A stretch of DNA of 64,000 nucleotides from Empedobacter stercoris (GTDB lineage: Bacteria > Bacteroidota > Bacteroidia > Flavobacteriales > Weeksellaceae): assembly GCF_020281205.1 (NCBI RefSeq), contig NZ_JACXZC010000009.1, positions 30,565 to 94,564 of the forward strand, read 5' to 3'. The notes beneath the pieces were generated by a model. That model was not told the DNA's origin and ran no database searches. It saw nothing but the letters and a program-made list of their open reading frames with translations. The position numbers and the translations under genes were made by a program. Of the stretch, positions 1 to 9,053 are shown in pieces. Positions within the stretch are counted from its first letter, which is position 1; the number at the start of each line of letters is the position of its first letter.

Positions 1-649
1 ACGTTCGCGCAATCATAGTTTTTAGCTCTTTACTTTTATACAGATCATTTTCGTATAAATTTTGTAAAGTTTCAGCTCCATCAAAATAATTTCCACCTTT
101 TATTTCGGCAACTGTTTTATACACATTTGCCTCTTGTGCATATTTAGAACTTTTAAAATTCTTTACAACATAGTTTAAGGCATCTAAAGCTTCAAAATAT
201 TTTTGTTGATAGAACAGAGATTTTCCGATTAATAGATACGCACGAGCCATCAAAGGATTTTTTTCTTGTCCTTTAATTAACATCGAGTGTTTTTCGATTG
301 CTTTAGCAGCTTTAGCTTCAACAGCAGCAAATCCTATAGGTTTCTCTACTTTATCCTGATTATTACGATTTCCACCTCCAATTCCAAAATTAGGTGTATT
401 AAATTCAGTTAAATTGGTTGAATCCGAAACAGAGAAATATTCTATTCCAATAGGTAAAATCTTAGCGTAATTCTCAATATAATTTGTCTGTAGTTCAGTA
501 TTTTTTTTATCTAATTCGTCTTCAGCATTAAATACCCCATTAAACCATGACGTCATCTTATGATATTGTCGGTTTTTGAAACTATTTTTTTGTGTTGAAC
601 AGCCGATTAAAAAACTAGCGGCGAAAATACTCAGTATAATCTTTTTCAT
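1..649 (-). CDS. sprE: SprE/PorW-like T9SS lipoprotein, 5' part only
   Basis: The first 216 codons of a gene that runs off the left edge of the window. The start codon is read on the minus strand at 649. The product opens with a lipoprotein signal: a short basic N-terminus, a hydrophobic stretch and the lipobox LIGC at residues 15-18, so it should be a lipid-anchored envelope protein. After the anchor comes a YHKMTSWFNGVFNAED segment and then tetratricopeptide-like helices (ARAYLLIGKSLFYQQKYFEAL). This matches my memory of the SprE/PorW family, an envelope component of the type IX secretion/gliding machinery, in which a Y-N-FNG motif follows the lipobox and TPRs follow that. The presence of gldJ, porU and porV further along supports it but they are not adjacent. 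A generic TPR lipoprotein is the alternative. Confidence 0.6.
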   Translation of the reverse strand, partial: MKKIILSIFAASFLIGCSTQKNSFKNRQYHKMTSWFNGVFNAEDELDKKNTELQTNYIENYAKILPIGIEYFSVSDSTNLTEFNTPNFGIGGGNRNNQDKVEKPIGFAAVEAKAAKAIEKHSMLIKGQEKNPLMARAYLLIGKSLFYQQKYFEALDALNYVVKNFKSSKYAQEANVYKTVAEIKGGNYFDGAETLQNLYENDLYKSKELKTMIART

Positions 650-904
650 GATAGCGAATAAAAACAAATCTACAATAAAACGTTCGATTAGAAAAAATCT
701 TGTATCCTTCGGAAATTTAAGATAATTTTATATGGAATAACGATAATTTAGACACTTGTTAAATTAGAAAGATTATAAAATGATTGCTAACAATTTAGCT
801 TTAATGTAATTACTTATTTCGTTAGAAAAATCATTACAAAAGTTGTTAAATTATTAAGAATATTCACTTAAATTCGACCAATAATAATGTTTTAAAGGAA
901 CAAC

Positions 905-2407
905 ATGAAAGCTTTTTTAGCGAAAATTTTTGCAAAATACATTGTCAATAAAGAACAAAAATGGATTAAACATCCTTTTGAAACTCAAGACAGCATTCTA
1001 AAAGAGTTAATTGTAGCTGCAAAAAATACAACCTTTGGAAAAGATCATCATTTTGATCAAATCAATACGTACGAAGATTTTAAAAACCATGTTCCAGTCA
1101 ACGATTACGAAGGTTTAAAACATTATTTTGATGAGGTGATTGCGGGAAAAGTTGATGTGCTATGGCCTGGTAAACCACTTTATCTTGCAAAAACTTCTGG
1201 TACAACTTCTGGTGCAAAGTATATCCCACTTACAAAAGAATCTGTTCCAACACATATAAATTCAGCCAGAAATGCATTGTTGCATTATATTCACGAAACA
1301 AATAACTCGAGTTTTGTCAATGGAAAAATGATTTTCTTACAAGGAAGTCCTATTTTAGAAGATAAAAATGGGTTGAAAGTTGGACGACTTTCTGGAATTA
1401 GTGCGCACTTTGTTCCAAATTATTTACAAAAAAATCGTTTACCATCTTATGAAACCAATGTCATTGAAGATTGGGAAACAAAAGTAGATAAAGTAGTTGA
1501 CGAAACAGTGAAAGCGAATATGACACTAATCTCAGGAATTCCACCTTGGTTGATTATGTATTTTGAACGATTAATTAAAGTTTCTGGGAAAGAAAATGTT
1601 CAATCAATTTTCAAGGATTTACAACTAATGGTAACAGGAGGAGTAAATTATGAACCTTATCGTGAAAAAGTGAATCAGTTAATTGGACGAAAAATTGACT
1701 GTATTCAAACATATCCAGCATCAGAAGGGTTTATAGCTTATCAAGATACACAAAAAAGTGACGATTTATTACTGTTATTAAATAATGGAATATTTTATGA
1801 ATTTATTCCAGTCGAAGAATTTTTTGATGAAAAACCAACTCGTATTTCAATAAAAGATGTAGAAATCGGAAAAGATTATGTGCTTATTCTCAATACCAAT
1901 GCAGGTTTGTGGGGGTATAATATAGGTGATACGGTTCGTTTTACGTCTACTAAACCATACAAAATTGTTGTTTCTGGACGTATTAAACATTATACTTCGG
2001 CTTTTGGTGAGCATGTGATTGGTCATGAAGTTGAGCAAGCATTACAAAAAACAATAGAAAAGTGTGCAGCGAGTGTAAATGAATTTACAGTTGCTCCACA
2101 GGTGAATCCTATAGACGGTTTACCTTATCACGAATGGTTAATAGAATTTGACCATAAACCTCAAAATATGTCCGAATTTAATCGTGAATTAGATATTCAA
2201 ATGCGTTTACAAAATCCGTATTATGACGATTTGATTACTGGAAATATACTTCGTTCTTTAATTATTTCGGTAGTTGAAAAAGATGGTTTTCAACATTACA
2301 TGAAATCAATAGGGAAACTGGGAGGACAAAATAAAGTGCCTCGTTTATCAAATAATAGAGATATTGCAGATGAATTTTATCAACTTAATTTAATACAAAA
2401 AAATTGA
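905..2407 (+). CDS. GH3 auxin-responsive promoter family protein (acyl-adenylating enzyme)
   Basis: A 500-residue protein of the GH3 family within the ANL (acyl/aryl-AMP-forming) superfamily. The ATP-binding signature KTSGTTSGAKYIPLT is at about residues 98-112, and a second adenylation motif (YPASEGFIA) at about 275. Family members activate a carboxylate with ATP and pass the acyl group to an amine or thiol; plant GH3s conjugate hormones to amino acids, but the bacterial substrate is unknown. The stop codon overlaps a possible TTG start of the next gene, an acyl-CoA thioesterase, so the two probably form an operon, which suggests a carboxylic-acid or fatty-acyl substrate. The ATG at 905 follows a purine-rich stretch and gives the family's usual full length. 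The family call is secure; the substrate is not. Confidence 0.85.
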   Translation: MKAFLAKIFAKYIVNKEQKWIKHPFETQDSILKELIVAAKNTTFGKDHHFDQINTYEDFKNHVPVNDYEGLKHYFDEVIAGKVDVLWPGKPLYLAKTSGTTSGAKYIPLTKESVPTHINSARNALLHYIHETNNSSFVNGKMIFLQGSPILEDKNGLKVGRLSGISAHFVPNYLQKNRLPSYETNVIEDWETKVDKVVDETVKANMTLISGIPPWLIMYFERLIKVSGKENVQSIFKDLQLMVTGGVNYEPYREKVNQLIGRKIDCIQTYPASEGFIAYQDTQKSDDLLLLLNNGIFYEFIPVEEFFDEKPTRISIKDVEIGKDYVLILNTNAGLWGYNIGDTVRFTSTKPYKIVVSGRIKHYTSAFGEHVIGHEVEQALQKTIEKCAASVNEFTVAPQVNPIDGLPYHEWLIEFDHKPQNMSEFNRELDIQMRLQNPYYDDLITGNILRSLIISVVEKDGFQHYMKSIGKLGGQNKVPRLSNNRDIADEFYQLNLIQKN

Positions 2408-2430
2408 ACACACACACAACAACAGATAAA

Positions 2431-3012
2431 ATGATTTACAAAACTGTAAAAAGTTCATTGGTAACTTTTTCGCAATTAATGCTTCCATCGCATTCCAATT
2501 TTAGTGGAAAAATTCATGGTGGATTCATTCTTTCTCTTCTCGATCAAATTGCATTTGCATGTGCTTCCAAATATTCAGGTAAGTATTGTGTAACGGCATC
2601 CGTGGATAGAGTAGATTTTTTAACACCCGTAGAAGTGGGTGAATTATTGACGCTAAAAGCTTCAGTAAATTATGTTGGACGTACTTCTATTGTCGTTGGT
2701 ATTCGCGTAGAAAGTCAAAACATTCAATCAGGTGAAATTAAACATTGTAACTCTTCTTATTTTACAATGATTTGTAAAGAAGAAAATGGAGAAAAAGCAG
2801 AAGCACCGAAATTAATTTTGAAAAACTTGAACGAAGTTCGTCGTTTCTACAAAGCTTTACATCGAAAAGAAGAACACACGAATGCAAAAGAGCAAGTGAA
2901 AGACACAATCGATTATAAATCGCAAGAATTAATTGATAATCTTTTACATAATCATTGGGTAAAAATAGAACTTGAAGACACTGTTTCTAAAAGTGTCAAA
3001 GTACATAAATAA
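2431..3012 (+). CDS. acyl-CoA thioesterase, hotdog fold
   Basis: A protein of about 193 residues with one hotdog thioesterase domain: the segment GKIHGGFILSLLDQIAFACASKYSG carries the HGG and the conserved Asp, and VGRTSIVVGIRVESQN is the typical central strand region of the acyl-CoA hydrolase (YciA/BACH) group. It should hydrolyse acyl-CoA to free acid and CoA in the cytosol. The C-terminal 60 residues are charged and may form a helical extension. An in-frame TTG at 2404 overlaps the GH3 stop codon and would add nine Thr/His-rich residues; I prefer the ATG at 2431 because that extension looks uncoded, but coupled translation from 2404 is possible. Pairing with the acyl-adenylating GH3 gene suggests a shared acyl substrate. 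Confidence 0.82.
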   Translation: MIYKTVKSSLVTFSQLMLPSHSNFSGKIHGGFILSLLDQIAFACASKYSGKYCVTASVDRVDFLTPVEVGELLTLKASVNYVGRTSIVVGIRVESQNIQSGEIKHCNSSYFTMICKEENGEKAEAPKLILKNLNEVRRFYKALHRKEEHTNAKEQVKDTIDYKSQELIDNLLHNHWVKIELEDTVSKSVKVHK

Positions 3013-3017
3013 AACCT

Positions 3018-3051
3018 GGGTTAGATTCATTATGATTCTAACCCTTTTTTT
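3018..3051 (+). terminator. rho-independent terminator of the GH3-thioesterase operon
   Basis: The arms GGGTTAGA and TCTAACCC, with a further TCA/TGA pairing after one mismatch, form a hairpin closed by a three-base loop. It is followed by seven T residues six bases after the thioesterase stop codon. Confidence 0.85.
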
Positions 3052-3295
3052 ATAAAAGATTATGATCCTTTTGCTCTTTTTTCTTAATACGATAGGTGAA
3101 TTGAGATACTTTTATTCCCCAAAGATTTAAGGTTTGAAAAGTAACCAACGTATATTATGCTTAATAAGTTGCGCTCTTTCAATTTTCGTATTGCTCAATA
3201 TTTTTTAACAACAAGTACACTAATAAATTAACATTGCTTTTGAAGAATTCAAATAAAACATTTACTTTTAGTCCATTAACCTTTTTGATAAAATT

Positions 3296-3751
3296 ATGAA
3301 TAAAGAACTTTTTAAAACTGTTTTGACAACGCAAATTCCAATTGCGTGGATTGCTGGAGTTCGTTTAGAATCGTGGGAAGAAAATAAAGTTTCAACTAAA
3401 GTGAAATATGGTTTTCTCAATCAAAATCCTTTCAAAAGTATGTTTTGGGCAGTGCAAGGTATGGCAGCAGAATTTTCTTCTGGTTTGATGGCGAATGCTA
3501 AAATTGAAAAATCAGGTGAAGACATTTCGATGTTGGTTTTGGGAATGCAATCAAAGTATTTGAAAAAAGCGATTGGTAAAATTGTGTTTACATGTGAAGA
3601 TGGAGAAAAAATAGATTCGGCTATAAAAGAAGCGATCGAAACAAAGAAAGGGATTTCTCTAAACGTAACAAGTAGAGGCGTAGACGAGGAAGGAGATGTA
3701 GTTTCTGAATTTCAATTTACGTGGACGTTTAAGTTGAGAGAGAAAAAATAA
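3296..3751 (+). CDS. DUF4442 domain protein (hotdog-fold, thioesterase-like)
   Basis: A 151-residue soluble protein that I recognise as DUF4442, a hotdog-fold group related to PaaI-type thioesterases. Typical features are the N-terminal VLTTQIPIAWIAGV helix, the central QNPFKSMFWAVQGMAAEFSSGL segment, where the hotdog helix sits, and the strand KIVFTCEDG. There is no signal peptide. Family members have no firmly assigned substrate. The gene stands alone: a terminator separates it from the acyl-CoA thioesterase upstream, although two hotdog proteins within 1 kb may both act on acyl thioesters. It ends in a hairpin shared with the convergent MocR gene. Confidence 0.75.
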   Translation: MNKELFKTVLTTQIPIAWIAGVRLESWEENKVSTKVKYGFLNQNPFKSMFWAVQGMAAEFSSGLMANAKIEKSGEDISMLVLGMQSKYLKKAIGKIVFTCEDGEKIDSAIKEAIETKKGISLNVTSRGVDEEGDVVSEFQFTWTFKLREKK

Positions 3752-3754
3752 TAG

Positions 3755-3780
3755 AAAAGCTGAAATTTTATTCAGCTTTT
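3755..3780. terminator. bidirectional terminator between two convergent genes
   Basis: Arms AAAAGCTGAA and TTCAGCTTTT form a 10-bp stem with A and T tails on opposite sides, so it can work in both directions. It overlaps the last codons of the minus-strand regulator gene. Confidence 0.8.
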
Positions 3781-5249
3781 TTTGTGATTTCTTCTTTCAA
3801 AATAGTAACAACTTCATCTATTTCTTCAAAATTTAGATGAGCAAATCCTATTCTTATTGCTGTTTGTTTTTTTGTTTGATATAAAATTGTTTGCGGAATA
3901 AATAACCCTTTTTTAGCACAATTTCGTTTTAATTCTATCAAATTAATTGATTGATTAAAATTAATCCAAATCGATAATCCACCTGTTGGTACATTAAAAT
4001 GAAGATGTTGTCCTAATTCAACTTTCAATTTTTTGCAAAAATAATCGCGACGCTCTTGATATGTTTTTCGTAGTTTTTTTAGTATTCGATTGATTTCACC
4101 TTCATTAATCATTTCACCTAAAGTTTGTTCTATAAAAGGGTCAACTTGTTGGTCTAAAATAGATAAATGCTTTCGCGCCTCTTCTATAAAATCTTTTGGA
4201 GCAACAATAAATCCAATTCGATAGCCTGGCGCAAGGTAATTTCCAAATTTACCCGTGTAAAGTACCATTCCATTCTGATCCGAACTTGCTAACGGAAGAA
4301 TAGGGTGACTGTTGTAATGAAAATCAAAATCATAATCGTCTTCTACAATTGCAAAACCAAATTCCTGTGAAAGTTGAATCAATTCAATTCGTCTTTTCGA
4401 ACTTAATGTTACTGTTGTAGGGTAATGATGATGAGGTGTTACATACACAAAACGAATAGTTCGTTGTTCGCACAATGTTCGTAAATCTCTTGTGTCTAAA
4501 CCAAATTCATCTGTTTTAACTTGAACTATTTTTGAATGTTGTGTCTGAAAAATCATATTACTTTTGTAGTAACTAAGATTTGAAACAGCAACATAATCAT
4601 TTTGTTTTAAGAGAATTTGAGCAATCAAGAAAAGTGAAATCTCTGCACTTCTTGTGACGACTATATTTTCTTTCAAAATATGTAAACCTCTTGTTAAATT
4701 GAGATAATTAGCTAAATTTTTTAGAAAATAGTCGTTTTTTGATTGATTTATCTTCGAAATAGAAGTTTTTCGTTTTAAAATTGCCGAATATAATTTTGCT
4801 GGAATTTTTAATTCTGCCAATCGATGATCGATGGTTCCGTCAGTTAAAAACAATCGTTCGTTAAAGCTTTCGTAAGGATTATCCAATAAAATAGATTGTT
4901 CAAAATTAAAACCAGTTTTCTTTGGGTAGGAATTGATTGAAAATTGTGTAGGAATCGTAGTTTTCTGAAATTTTTGAGCAAATTGACTCAAGACATAACT
5001 TCCTTTATTAGGAACAATCTCTATCCAACCTTGCGCTTCAAGTTCCTGAAAACTATTGACTATTGTGTTGCGATGTAAATTAAGAATCAAACTCAATTGT
5101 CTTGTTCCAAGGAGTTTTGTTCCACTTGGTAAATAACCTAATTGTATTGCTTTTGCCAATTGATTTGCCAATTGTAAATAAATCGGAGTTTCTGAAAATC
5201 GATTGATTTCAATAAAACTATTGTAGGGTATTTCAGCCGGACTATTCAT
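3768..5249 (-). CDS. MocR/PdxR-type regulator with aminotransferase-like domain lacking the usual PLP lysine
   Basis: A 493-residue fusion of an N-terminal GntR-type winged helix (about residues 12-85, with PIYLQLANQLAKAI and the recognition region LNLHRNTIVNSFQELEAQGWI) to a fold-type I aminotransferase domain. This is the architecture of MocR regulators, which usually sense pyridoxal phosphate or an amino compound bound to it. The family normally carries the PLP-binding lysine in an S-x-K-x-x-x-P-x-x-R-x-G context. Here the motif reads TGKFGNYLAPGYRIG, with Asn337 at the aligned position and a Lys three residues earlier. Ligand binding may therefore differ. It is divergent from a TonB receptor gene with only about 80 bp between the starts, so the receptor is a plausible target. 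The reading frame is intact. Confidence 0.85.
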   Translation of the reverse strand: MNSPAEIPYNSFIEINRFSETPIYLQLANQLAKAIQLGYLPSGTKLLGTRQLSLILNLHRNTIVNSFQELEAQGWIEIVPNKGSYVLSQFAQKFQKTTIPTQFSINSYPKKTGFNFEQSILLDNPYESFNERLFLTDGTIDHRLAELKIPAKLYSAILKRKTSISKINQSKNDYFLKNLANYLNLTRGLHILKENIVVTRSAEISLFLIAQILLKQNDYVAVSNLSYYKSNMIFQTQHSKIVQVKTDEFGLDTRDLRTLCEQRTIRFVYVTPHHHYPTTVTLSSKRRIELIQLSQEFGFAIVEDDYDFDFHYNSHPILPLASSDQNGMVLYTGKFGNYLAPGYRIGFIVAPKDFIEEARKHLSILDQQVDPFIEQTLGEMINEGEINRILKKLRKTYQERRDYFCKKLKVELGQHLHFNVPTGGLSIWINFNQSINLIELKRNCAKKGLFIPQTILYQTKKQTAIRIGFAHLNFEEIDEVVTILKEEITKKAE

Positions 5250-5332
5250 TAACTAAAAACTGGTATATCTTGATAGTTCGGAAAGATACTACATTCGCAG
5301 CAGTTAAACTAAAAGAAAAAAGATTAAGAAGA

Positions 5333-7192
5333 ATGAAAAAGTTTACGCTCGTATTAGCTGTATTAGGCAATAGTGTTTTTGCCCAAATTACAAATGATAC
5401 AATCGCAATTGGAGAAGTATCTATTTTAGATAATCGTCTAAACACACCACTTTCTAAAGAAAATAGAAATATATATGTTTTAAATAAAACAGAGATTAAT
5501 AAGTTACCAGCAAAAACAATTCAAGAAGTTTTGCAATATGCTTCTGGAATTGATTTACGACAACGTGGTCCGTTTGGAACGCAAGCTGATATTTCGATGG
5601 ATGGGGGAAGTTTTGAACAAACACTTATTTTGTTGAATGGTGTAAAAATCATGGACCATCAAACTGCGCATAATGCGTTAAATCTTCCTATTCCTATTGA
5701 AGCGATTGATCGAATAGAGGTAGTAAGAGGTCCTGCAGCAAGAGTTTATGGAAACAATAGTTTGACTGGTGTTATCAATATTGTAACGAGACAACCAAAG
5801 AAAACAGGTCTTTATGCGAATACTTATTTCGGGACGAATTTTAAAAAAGATAACGAAGATACTGGCGATACATTTACAAGTCGCGGTGTTCAACTTGGAG
5901 CTAATTTAGCTAAAGAAACGCATCAACATCAATTGTATGTAAGCCATGATTGGGGGAATGGTTACCGTTACAATACAGCGTATGAGAATAATAAATTGTA
6001 TTACCAAGGTAACTTCCAATTTGATGAAGAAAATAGTTTGGTTGCATCGTATGGTTATGTGAAAAATGGCTTTGGAGCGAATGGTTTTTACGCATCACCA
6101 GGTGATAAAAATTCGAAAGAATTAGTTGAAACCACTTTGGTTAATCTTCAGTCAAAACATAAACTTTCTGATCGAATAACTTTAGTCCCAAAAGTGAGTT
6201 ATCGTTACAACTTTGATGATTATCGTTATTTTAAGAATGACTTGAATACAGCTCGTTCTAAACACTATTCAAATTCAATTTCTGGAGAAGTAAATTCAAC
6301 TTATCAATTGAATAAAGGACAAATTGGAGTAGGAGTAGAGTACAGAAATGAACAAATTTCTTCGACAAGTATCAAAAATCATACTCGTGATAATGTTGGT
6401 TTTTATGCTGAATACAAAACAGATCTTACACCAAAACTAAATATAAATGTTGGTACTTATGTTAATTACAATTCACAATATGGATGGCAAGCTTTCCCTG
6501 GTATTGATGCAAGCTATGCCATGAATTCTAACTTGAAATTTGTAGTAAATGCAGGTTCAAGTCAGCGAATTCCTTCGTTTACAGATTTATATTTGGATCA
6601 ACGTCCTGGAAATATTGGAAATCCAAATGTAGAATCAGAAAAGGCATTTCAAACAGAAATTGGTTTCAAATACAATAAGAGAAATTTGAGTTTTAATTCC
6701 TATTATTTCTATCGTTCGATTACAGATTTTATCGATTGGGTACGTTTAACAACGAATGAGCCATGGCAAGCACAAAACTTTGGCGATTTGAAAACACATG
6801 GTTTTAATACGAAGGTGTCATATTTAGCGAACCTATCAACAAATCAAAGTCTGAAATTCTCATTAAGTTATTCTTATCTTGATCCTACGTTCGAAAATGT
6901 AGATGAACAATACAATTCTAAATATAAAATAGAAAGTTTAAAACATCAGTCAATCAATACGATAGATTACTCTATTGGAAGTACTACTATAAGTATCGCG
7001 AATCGTTATAATACACGTCAATCCTATAAATCATATTGGATTACTGATGCAAGAATAAGTCATTCGTTCAAGAATAATTTAGGAATTTATTTTGATGCTC
7101 AAAATATTTTCAATACCACGTATAACGAAGCAGGAGCTATTCCGTTGCCATCGAATTGGATGAGTTTAGGAGTTAAGTTTACAGGAATTTAA
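5333..7192 (+). CDS. TonB-dependent outer-membrane receptor (BtuB/CirA-like)
   Basis: A 619-residue outer-membrane receptor. The start is set at the ATG for MKKFTLVLAVLGNSVFAQ, a good signal peptide; an upstream in-frame TTG would only add charged residues. A plug domain follows (RLNTPLSKENRNIYVLNKTEINKLP onward, with IDRIEVVRGPAARVYG and INIVTRQP), then a 22-strand barrel ending in an aromatic-rich C-terminus. No carboxypeptidase-like N-terminal extension and no SusD partner are present, which argues against a glycan system and for a small ligand such as a siderophore or vitamin. It is divergent from a MocR/PdxR-type regulator, which might point to an amine or vitamin ligand, but this is inference. 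A strong terminator follows. Confidence 0.85.
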   Translation: MKKFTLVLAVLGNSVFAQITNDTIAIGEVSILDNRLNTPLSKENRNIYVLNKTEINKLPAKTIQEVLQYASGIDLRQRGPFGTQADISMDGGSFEQTLILLNGVKIMDHQTAHNALNLPIPIEAIDRIEVVRGPAARVYGNNSLTGVINIVTRQPKKTGLYANTYFGTNFKKDNEDTGDTFTSRGVQLGANLAKETHQHQLYVSHDWGNGYRYNTAYENNKLYYQGNFQFDEENSLVASYGYVKNGFGANGFYASPGDKNSKELVETTLVNLQSKHKLSDRITLVPKVSYRYNFDDYRYFKNDLNTARSKHYSNSISGEVNSTYQLNKGQIGVGVEYRNEQISSTSIKNHTRDNVGFYAEYKTDLTPKLNINVGTYVNYNSQYGWQAFPGIDASYAMNSNLKFVVNAGSSQRIPSFTDLYLDQRPGNIGNPNVESEKAFQTEIGFKYNKRNLSFNSYYFYRSITDFIDWVRLTTNEPWQAQNFGDLKTHGFNTKVSYLANLSTNQSLKFSLSYSYLDPTFENVDEQYNSKYKIESLKHQSINTIDYSIGSTTISIANRYNTRQSYKSYWITDARISHSFKNNLGIYFDAQNIFNTTYNEAGAIPLPSNWMSLGVKFTGI

Positions 7193-7245
7193 ATGATGAC
7201 AACCATTTAATTCTCTTTTAATAGTTTATATTTTTAAAATGCGGT

Positions 7246-7277
7246 GAGACAACTTTTTCAGAAAAGTTGTCTCTTTT
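7246..7277 (+). terminator. terminator of the TonB receptor gene
   Basis: A 12-bp perfect stem (GAGACAACTTTT with AAAAGTTGTCTC) around a four-base loop, followed by a short T run. It lies about 55 bp after the receptor stop codon. Confidence 0.85.
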
Positions 7278-7319
7278 CTTTCACGGATTTTCTGCCTAAC
7301 TTTACCAAAATTTTTTCAA

Positions 7320-8306
7320 ATGATTATTATAGATTCTCCTTCTCATGATGCATATTTCAATATAGCTTTAGAAGAATACTTGTTGTACAATTATCCTACA
7401 GAAGATATTTTTTTATTATATATCAATGCACCATCTATTATTGTGGGGAAATTTCAGAATACGTTAGCCGAAATCAACTTGGATTATGTGACAGAAAATA
7501 GCATAAAAGTGGTGCGTCGTATGTCGGGTGGTGGGGCTGTTTATCATGATTTAGGAAATCTTAACTTTTCGTTCCATACCTTGTTGGGTCAAAATGATTT
7601 TATGGATTTTTCGACGTTTACAGCACCTGTTGTTAAGTTACTAAATGAATTAAATGTTCCAGCGAAATTAGAAGGTCGAAACGATTTATTGGTTGATGGT
7701 AAAAAGTTTAGCGGAAATGCAAAGTTGGCTCGAAATGGAAAAATGATACAACACGGAACAATTCTTTTTAATTCGGATATGTCTGTTTTAGGCGATGCGT
7801 TAAAAATCAATCCTTTAAAATATGTGGATAAAGCAATTAAATCTAATCGAGCACGAGTGATTAATTTGATTGAATATTTTCCGAATGAAATGACCACTGA
7901 CGAGTTGAAAGCCTTGTTGATTGATGAAATGTTAACAACAAACGAAGGTTCATCAATTTACAATTTAACACCAAAAGATTTGAATGGTGTTGCAAAATTA
8001 ATCGAAGAAAAATACCAAACCTGGGATTGGAATTTTGGATTTTCACCAAAATATAATTTCAAAAATGCAAAGAAAATTCCTGCTGGATTTATCGAAGTTC
8101 ATTTGGATGTAGAACGAGGCGGAACAATAGAACAAGCCAAAATTTTCGGAGATTTCTTTGCTTCGGAACCGATAGAAGATTTGGAGAATAAATTAATTGG
8201 TGTAAAACATAATGAAACTGAAATTACGAAAATTTTAAATTCTGTTGATATCACGGCTTATTTTGGAAAAGTAACATTGGAGGAGATTTTAGAATTGTTT
8301 AGATAA
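7320..8306 (+). CDS. lplA: lipoate--protein ligase
   Basis: A 328-residue cytosolic enzyme that activates lipoate with ATP and attaches it to the lysine of lipoyl domains in 2-oxoacid dehydrogenases and the glycine cleavage H protein. It shows the LplA hallmarks: the catalytic-domain motif RRMSGGGAVYHDLGNLNFSF (about residues 62-81), the lipoyl-AMP-binding GRNDLLVDGKKFSGNAK (about 119-135, where the second lysine is the usual catalytic one), and a C-terminal accessory domain from about residue 245. Length is normal for two-domain LplA. It is monocistronic, preceded by the receptor's terminator. Confidence 0.93.
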   Translation: MIIIDSPSHDAYFNIALEEYLLYNYPTEDIFLLYINAPSIIVGKFQNTLAEINLDYVTENSIKVVRRMSGGGAVYHDLGNLNFSFHTLLGQNDFMDFSTFTAPVVKLLNELNVPAKLEGRNDLLVDGKKFSGNAKLARNGKMIQHGTILFNSDMSVLGDALKINPLKYVDKAIKSNRARVINLIEYFPNEMTTDELKALLIDEMLTTNEGSSIYNLTPKDLNGVAKLIEEKYQTWDWNFGFSPKYNFKNAKKIPAGFIEVHLDVERGGTIEQAKIFGDFFASEPIEDLENKLIGVKHNETEITKILNSVDITAYFGKVTLEEILELFR

Positions 8307-8441
8307 ATAAGGTTCAATTATCCTTTATAATTTCTTTTGTTTTAGCCGTTTAATTTATATATTTTGATACATTTTTAAGCTTTCATAATTTTTAGTTGTA
8401 ATGGTTTATGATTATCTTTAAATGATATAAATTATAAAAAT

Positions 8442-9014
8442 ATGTTTGATGAATTATTAAAAGAGATTAGAGCTTGTAAAGTGTGCGAACCTTTTTTAGC
8501 TCTTGGTGCAAATCCAGTAGTTCAGGCAGCTCCTAACTCTAAAATTGTAATTATTGGGCAAGCTCCAGGATTGAAAGTGCATCAAACAGGTGTGCCTTGG
8601 AATGACCCAAGTGGAGATCAGTTGCGTAAATGGTTAAATGTAACAAAAGATCAATTCTATAACCCTGAATTGTTTGCATTAGTTCCGATAGGATTTTGTT
8701 ATCCAGGAAAAGGGAAATCAGGAGATCTTCCACCAAGAAAAGAATGTGCGCCCTTGTGGCATGCGCGTTTATTGGATGAAATGAAAGAAGTTCAGTTGAT
8801 TTTATTGATCGGTCAATATGCTCAAAAGTATTATTTGAAAGGGAATATGCACAAAAATATTACAGAAAATGTATTGAATTTTAAGGAATATTTACCACGT
8901 TATTTTCCATTGCCTCATCCATCACCACGCAATTTTATTTGGATGAACAAAAACCCATGGTTTGTAGAAAATGTATTACCTGAATTAAAAAATAAAGTAA
9001 AAAATAGTTTGTAA
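8442..9014 (+). CDS. uracil-DNA glycosylase family protein
   Basis: A 190-residue member of the UDG superfamily. Motif A is seen as VIIGQAPGLKVHQTGVPWNDPSGDQLRKWL (about residues 36-65) and motif B as LPHPSPRN (about 161-168), which contacts the DNA minor groove. Only two nearby Cys residues (CKVC, residues 12-15) occur at the N-terminus and no full four-Cys iron-sulfur set is obvious, so this is not a typical family 4 enzyme. It probably removes uracil or a related damaged base from DNA, but the exact substrate is uncertain. It lies 39 bp before the Crp/Fnr gene with no terminator between, so the two may be cotranscribed. Confidence 0.8.
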   Translation: MFDELLKEIRACKVCEPFLALGANPVVQAAPNSKIVIIGQAPGLKVHQTGVPWNDPSGDQLRKWLNVTKDQFYNPELFALVPIGFCYPGKGKSGDLPPRKECAPLWHARLLDEMKEVQLILLIGQYAQKYYLKGNMHKNITENVLNFKEYLPRYFPLPHPSPRNFIWMNKNPWFVENVLPELKNKVKNSL

Positions 9015-9053
9015 ATAAGTACTTTTAGGTATGTTGATAATTTATTTAAAGCT

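Noticed and set aside
5270..5332. Extension of the TonB receptor upstream to a TTG codon
   Set aside because: The extra 21 residues are highly charged and precede a complete signal peptide beginning at the ATG at 5333.
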